A DNA stretch of 64,000 nt from Saccharothrix deserti. Lineage in GTDB: Bacteria > Actinomycetota > Actinomycetes > Mycobacteriales > Pseudonocardiaceae. This document shows positions 60,326 to 64,000 of this stretch, in pieces. Under the pieces are notes generated by a model. That model saw only the letters and a program-made list of their open reading frames with translations, searched no databases and was not told the origin of the DNA. Position 1 is the first letter of the stretch; every line of letters begins with the position of its first letter. The position numbers and the translations under genes are program-made. Location of the stretch: assembly GCF_009769385.1 (NCBI RefSeq), contig NZ_VKAB01000017.1, positions 186,001 to 250,000 on the forward strand. The letters run 5' to 3'.

Positions 60326-60958
60326 CTAGAGCGGGTCCAACGCGGCGACCCGGCGCAGCGCGCTGTCCGTCAGCTCCGGGTCCAACTCCTCCACGACGAT
60401 CCGCAGCGCGTCCTCGAACTGGTCGAGGCGGCGGTCCAGCTCGGCCAACTCCCGGGTCGGCTCGGCGATCGCGGCCGCCAGACCGGGCCGGTTCTCGGCG
60501 CGCCGCAACGCCTCCCGCACCGCCTGGCTGTCCCGCAACGCCACCAGCGCCCGCCACAGCAGCCGCTCCACCCGCTCCACCCGTCGGGCCTCCAGCGCAC
60601 GAACGGCATCGAAGTGCGCGCACAACCGCCCCGCCCGCCGCCGTTGCACCGGGTCGGTGAACTGCTCGCAGTGCACGACATCCCGGGCCTCGGCAGCGGA
60701 CACCACGTCCCACTCGACCAACCGCACCGGCAGGGCGGCGACCAACGCCACCACCAGCACCGGCACGCAGGCCAGGCCGACCGCCCACCACAACGTCGGC
60801 GCGAGCACCCCCAACGCCCCCGCCATGACGACCGCCAGCGCCGCGAGAGGCCGCACCCGCTCGCGCCTCGCCCGCCGTGCGGCAGCGCGCCGAACAGGCC
60901 CGACGTCCATTCCCGGACGCCACATCCACCACCGCGGTAACGGCACCACCCGGTTCAT
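60326..60958 (-). CDS. hypothetical membrane protein
   Basis: A 210-residue protein I do not recognise. A basic N terminus is followed by two adjacent helices (LAALAVVMAGALGVLAPTLWW and GLACVPVLVVALVAALPV, residues about 38-80) and a 125-residue cytoplasmic, Arg/Glu-rich helical region (ARRVERVERLLWRALVALRD ... TRELAELDRRLDQFEDALRIVVEEL) likely to form coiled coils. ATG 60958 preferred over GTG 60964. Forty-one bases before menC on the same strand. Confidence 0.65.
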   Translation of the reverse strand: MNRVVPLPRWWMWRPGMDVGPVRRAAARRARRERVRPLAALAVVMAGALGVLAPTLWWAVGLACVPVLVVALVAALPVRLVEWDVVSAAEARDVVHCEQFTDPVQRRRAGRLCAHFDAVRALEARRVERVERLLWRALVALRDSQAVREALRRAENRPGLAAAIAEPTRELAELDRRLDQFEDALRIVVEELDPELTDSALRRVAALDPL

Positions 60959-61213
60959 GACCACCCGATCGTCGGACCGCAGAACGAGTCCAACTTATCC
61001 GCGCACCTCAGCGCGCCGCGAGAAACGCCCCGAACGACGCGAACGCCTTCCGGGTGAAGCTCAGCGCCCGTCACCCGACGCCGACCACGGCCAGGCCGGA
61101 GGCGATCTCGACGCGACCGGCCCGGAGAAGGTGGTCGAGCACTACCGGCGAGCGCTCGACCAGCTCCGGGCAGCCGAGGTCGGATCAGACGAGGTCGATC
61201 AGACGAGGCCGGT

Positions 61214-62875
61214 TCAGCCGATTTCGGGCAGCTTGGGGCCGAGCAGGTCGTCCGCGTCCACGATCCGGTACGCGTAGCCCTGTTCGGCGAGGAAACGCTG
61301 GCGGTGCGCGGCGTAGTCGGTGTCCAGCGTGTCGCGCGACACGACCGAGTAGAAGTGCGCCTGCCGCCCGTCACCCTTCGGCCGCAGCAACCGGCCCAGC
61401 CGCTGCGCCTCCTCCTGACGCGAGCCGAACGTGCCCGACACCTGGACGGCCACCGACGCCTCGGGCAGGTCGATGGAGAAGTTCGCCACCTTCGACACCA
61501 CCAACGTCCGCAGCTCACCGCGCCGGAACTGGTCGAACAGCGCCTCGCGCTCCTTGTTCTTCGTCGAACCCTGGATGATCGGCGCGTCCAGCGCCTCACC
61601 CAGCGACTCCAGCTGGTCCAGGTAAGCCCCGATCACCAACGTCGGCTCGTCCGGGTGCTGGTCGAGGATCGCCCGCACCACCGGCAGCTTCGTCCGCGCC
61701 GTGGAGCACAGCTTGTACCGCTCCTCCGGCTCGGCCGTCGCGTACTCCAGCCGCTCGTTGTCGGTCAACGTCACCCGCACCTCGGTGCACTCGGCGGGCG
61801 CGATCCAGCCCTGCGCCTCGATGTCCCGCCACGGGACGTCGTACCGCTTCGGCCCGATCAACGAGAACACGTCGCCTTCCTGACCGTCCTCGCGCACCAG
61901 CGTCGCGGTGAGGCCGAGCCGCCGCCGCGACTGGAGGTCGGCGGTCATCCGGAACACCGGCGCGGGCAGCAGGTGCACCTCGTCGTAGACGATCAGGCCC
62001 CAGTCCCGCGAGTCGAACAGCTCCAGGTGCCGGTACTCGCCCTTCGACTTCCGGGTGATCACCTGGTAGGTGGCGATCGTGACCGGCCGGATCTCCTTGC
62101 GCTCGCCGGAGTACTCGCCGATCTCGTCCTCGGTCAACGACGTGCGCGCGACCAGCTCGCGCTTCCACTGCCGACCCGCGACGGTGTTCGTCACCAGGAT
62201 CAACGTGGTCGCACCGGCCTCGGCCATCGCCGCCGCGCCGACCAGCGTCTTGCCCGCGCCGCACGGCAGCACGACCACGCCCGAACCGCCCGCCCAGAAC
62301 GCCTGCGCGGCCAGCCGCTGGTAGTCGCGCAGCTTCCAGCCGTCCTCGACCAGGTCGATCGGGTGCGCCTCGCCGTCGACGTACCCGGCCAGGTCCTCCG
62401 CCGGCCAGCCGATCTTGAGCAGCAGCTGCTTGAGCCGGCCGCGTTCGCTCGGGTGCACGACGACGGTGTCGTCATCGACCCGCGCGCCCAGCATCGGCTT
62501 GACCTTCTTGTGCCGGAGCACCTCTTCCAGCACCGCGCGGTCCAGCGAGTTCAGCACCAGGCCGTGCGCCGGGTCGTTGGCCAGCTGGAGCCGGCCGAAC
62601 CGCCCCATCGTGTCGACCACGTCCACCAGCAACGGCTGCGGCACGGGGTAGCGGGAGAACCGGACCAGCGCGTCGACCACCTGCTCGGCGTCGTGGCCGG
62701 CGGCGCGCGCGTTCCACAGCGCCAGCGGCGTCACCCGGTAGGTGTGGATGTGCTCGGGGGCGCGTTCGAGCTCGGCGAACGGCGCGATGGCGGTGCGCGC
62801 GTCGTCCGACAGCGGGTGCTCCACCTCCAGCAGCAGGGTCTTGTCCGACTGGACGATCAAAGGGCCGTCAGTCAC
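61214..62875 (-). CDS. DNA repair helicase XPB
   Basis: A 553-residue superfamily-2 helicase related to archaeal/eukaryotic XPB and mycobacterial Rv0861c. Helicase motif I is LPCGAGKTLVG, motif II YDEVHLLP, motif III LTATLVREDG in which the RED motif is intact, motif VI QRLGRLLRP. The N-terminal 180 residues are the damage-recognition-like region, and a thumb-like segment lies between the RecA lobes. 3'-5' unwinding during excision repair is expected. GTG 62875 is the start. Confidence 0.93.
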   Translation of the reverse strand: MTDGPLIVQSDKTLLLEVEHPLSDDARTAIAPFAELERAPEHIHTYRVTPLALWNARAAGHDAEQVVDALVRFSRYPVPQPLLVDVVDTMGRFGRLQLANDPAHGLVLNSLDRAVLEEVLRHKKVKPMLGARVDDDTVVVHPSERGRLKQLLLKIGWPAEDLAGYVDGEAHPIDLVEDGWKLRDYQRLAAQAFWAGGSGVVVLPCGAGKTLVGAAAMAEAGATTLILVTNTVAGRQWKRELVARTSLTEDEIGEYSGERKEIRPVTIATYQVITRKSKGEYRHLELFDSRDWGLIVYDEVHLLPAPVFRMTADLQSRRRLGLTATLVREDGQEGDVFSLIGPKRYDVPWRDIEAQGWIAPAECTEVRVTLTDNERLEYATAEPEERYKLCSTARTKLPVVRAILDQHPDEPTLVIGAYLDQLESLGEALDAPIIQGSTKNKEREALFDQFRRGELRTLVVSKVANFSIDLPEASVAVQVSGTFGSRQEEAQRLGRLLRPKGDGRQAHFYSVVSRDTLDTDYAAHRQRFLAEQGYAYRIVDADDLLGPKLPEIG

Positions 62876-63085
62876 TGGTACGTGCTCCTGTCGCTTGGGG
62901 TCCCTCCAGTGTGCCTACCTCGCGCAAGTGGGTAGCGGAGGGTGTCTGTGCGCGCACCCGACGCTTACGGACTCGGTTCGGTAAAGCCGCACACGGCGGT
63001 GTGACGCAGCCGATAACTTCCCTGCGCCCCGCCACGCGACCAAGCGTGGACGTTCAGGGGTTACCCGGATGAACGAAGGTCATTA

Positions 63086-63673
63086 ATGAGCACGGACATG
63101 CCCGCGTCTGCCCCGCAGTACCAGAACGCACCGCAGGCCGCGCAGGTTCCGCCGGAGCCGCCGAAGAAGAAGAAGGGCGTCATCGCCCGCATCCTCACCG
63201 CGATCATCGGCCTCGTGGTGGCGGGTGTCGTCATCTACGGCGTCAACTACTTCACCAGTGACGCCGCCCAGTCCAAGGCCGGCGACTGCGCCAGCCTCAC
63301 CGGCACCACCACCAAACCGGAGTTCAAGACGGTCGACTGCGGCTCGGCCGAGGCGAACTACACCATCGGCAAGGTCCTCGGCGGCCCCGGCGAGGCCTGT
63401 GGTGGCGACGGGTACGACGAGTACACCGAGACCGCCCGCCGCGGCCCGGACTCGAAGCTGTGCCTGGTGCCGAACCTGGTCGAGGGCAGCTGCTACGTGC
63501 TCGAGGGCAACCAGATGGGCTACCCGGTCGTCGACTGCGGCACGTCCAGTGCGTTCAAGCTGGTCAAGCAGGTGAAGGGCACCGCGGACGAGGCCCTGTG
63601 CACGGAGAGCGCCCCGCTGACCTACCCGGAGCCGAAGATGACGCTCTGCTTCGCGCCGGGCGAGAACGCCTGA
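63086..63673 (+). CDS. single-pass membrane protein with Cys-rich extracytoplasmic domain (LppU/SCO3897-like)
   Basis: A 195-residue protein. A cytoplasmic Pro-rich N terminus ending in KKKK, one helix (ILTAIIGLVVAGVVIYGVNYF, about residues 36-56), then an outer domain of 135 residues with paired cysteines (GDCASLTG, VDCGSAEAN, GEACGGDG, KLCLVPN, GSCYVLEG, VDCGTSS, ALCTES, TLCFAPG), probably forming four disulfides. The pattern resembles actinobacterial LppU/SCO3897-like proteins of unknown role. ATG 63086 lies 85 bp upstream of the helix-encoding part. Confidence 0.72.
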   Translation: MSTDMPASAPQYQNAPQAAQVPPEPPKKKKGVIARILTAIIGLVVAGVVIYGVNYFTSDAAQSKAGDCASLTGTTTKPEFKTVDCGSAEANYTIGKVLGGPGEACGGDGYDEYTETARRGPDSKLCLVPNLVEGSCYVLEGNQMGYPVVDCGTSSAFKLVKQVKGTADEALCTESAPLTYPEPKMTLCFAPGENA

Positions 63674-63759
63674 CCGACCTCGCGGGTGCGCGTGGCGCTA
63701 CCTTCTGTGCCAGTACTTTCTGGGGACTGTCACGCGCACCCGTCCAGCGAGGATGATCC

Positions 63760-64000
63760 ATGAGCAACGAGTCGAACCGCCCCGCCGGCGACGTGCCCGA
63801 GCCCGACGAGAAGCCCCAACCCGACGCGCCCCAGCCTGACGGGGCACAGCCCGAGGCCGCCGACAAGCCGACCAAGCCGACCACGCCGACCGAGGCGGCT
63901 GGTGCGACCGAGGCGACGCCCGCCGTCGAGCAGCCGGCCCAGCCGCCACAGCCCGCGGGACCCTTGTCCGGCTCCACCGCGGCCCCCGGCGAGCCCCAGG
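63760..64000 (+). CDS. Pro-rich protein, N-terminal part (cut by window edge)
   Basis: ATG 63760 follows GCGAGGATG and opens MSNESNRPAGDVPEPDEKPQ, then a Pro/Gln/Ala/Thr-rich low-complexity region of at least 60 residues to the window end. Such tails commonly precede a membrane helix in actinobacterial envelope proteins, as in the gene just before it. Nothing further can be said. Confidence 0.7.
   Translation, partial: MSNESNRPAGDVPEPDEKPQPDAPQPDGAQPEAADKPTKPTTPTEAAGATEATPAVEQPAQPPQPAGPLSGSTAAPGEPQ

Noticed and set aside
60959..61213. Possible small gene between the membrane protein and XPB helicase
   Set aside because: A plus-strand stretch (VVEHYRRALDQLRAAEVG) looks helical, but there is no start with a ribosome site and no family match; 255 bp left as intergenic.

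Overview
The window is high-GC actinobacterial chromosome, most likely from the Pseudonocardiaceae (Saccharothrix/Lentzea/Actinosynnema type). The evidence is the GC-rich third positions, frequent GTG/TTG starts, many ATGA/GTGA stop-start overlaps, a DasR regulator with its operators, DUF3263 and LytR_C genes beside def, two CIRCE boxes before a groEL ending in GGGMDF, and gene order matching Mycobacterium tuberculosis from thiE to groEL2. I saw no tRNA, rRNA, CRISPR array or insertion sequence. The genus is inferred.

1-7.5 kb is a sugar-acid operon that reads as non-phosphorylating L-fucose (or related 6-deoxyhexose) catabolism: FAH-family hydrolase (cut by the window edge), L-fuconate dehydratase, SDR dehydrogenase, a three-gene ABC importer, an aldo/keto reductase and a decayed lactonase. 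7.6-9.3 kb holds an ATC-hydrolase-like gene and a FadR-type repressor.

9.4-17.5 kb is a DasR-controlled aminosugar locus. It has nagA on the plus strand, then a minus-strand operon of binding protein, two permeases, GH3 hexosaminidase and a SIS-type glucosamine-6-phosphate deaminase, with dasR divergent to it. A second locus with dre-like operators at 44.8-50.0 kb carries cutC, another ABC importer and a GH20 hexosaminidase. Five dre-like palindromes are visible, including one inside the GH3 gene, one on the cutC start codon and one on the cutC stop codon.

17.6-21.7 kb holds an MFS exporter, a threonine-dehydratase-type enzyme and a secreted S1 protease behind a long leader. 21.8-40.8 kb is conserved core: thiE, thiOSG behind a TPP riboswitch, thiD-thiC behind a second TPP riboswitch, def, DUF3263, a VirR-like LytR_C protein, a Cdc48-type AAA ATPase, pssA, psd, moeA, then AIM24-like, cold-shock, Ser/Thr kinase and groEL genes. 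Small decayed patches interrupt it (a methyltransferase/WD40 mosaic at 25.1-25.7 kb).

41-44.1 kb contains a phosphodiesterase and what looks like a decaying sigma factor / regulatory-like domain / TPR cluster. 50.4-59.2 kb is a molybdenum-hydroxylase (form-II CO-dehydrogenase-type) cluster coxDEF-coxSLMG followed by a CapA-type lipoprotein whose best start is CTG. 59.3-64.0 kb has menC, a membrane protein, an XPB-type helicase and two membrane or secretory proteins, the last cut by the window edge.

The least explained structure is a family of tandem arrays with an exact 22-bp period (8221-8418, 10698-10851, 59227-59358). All three lie between convergent genes and several units carry short dyads.
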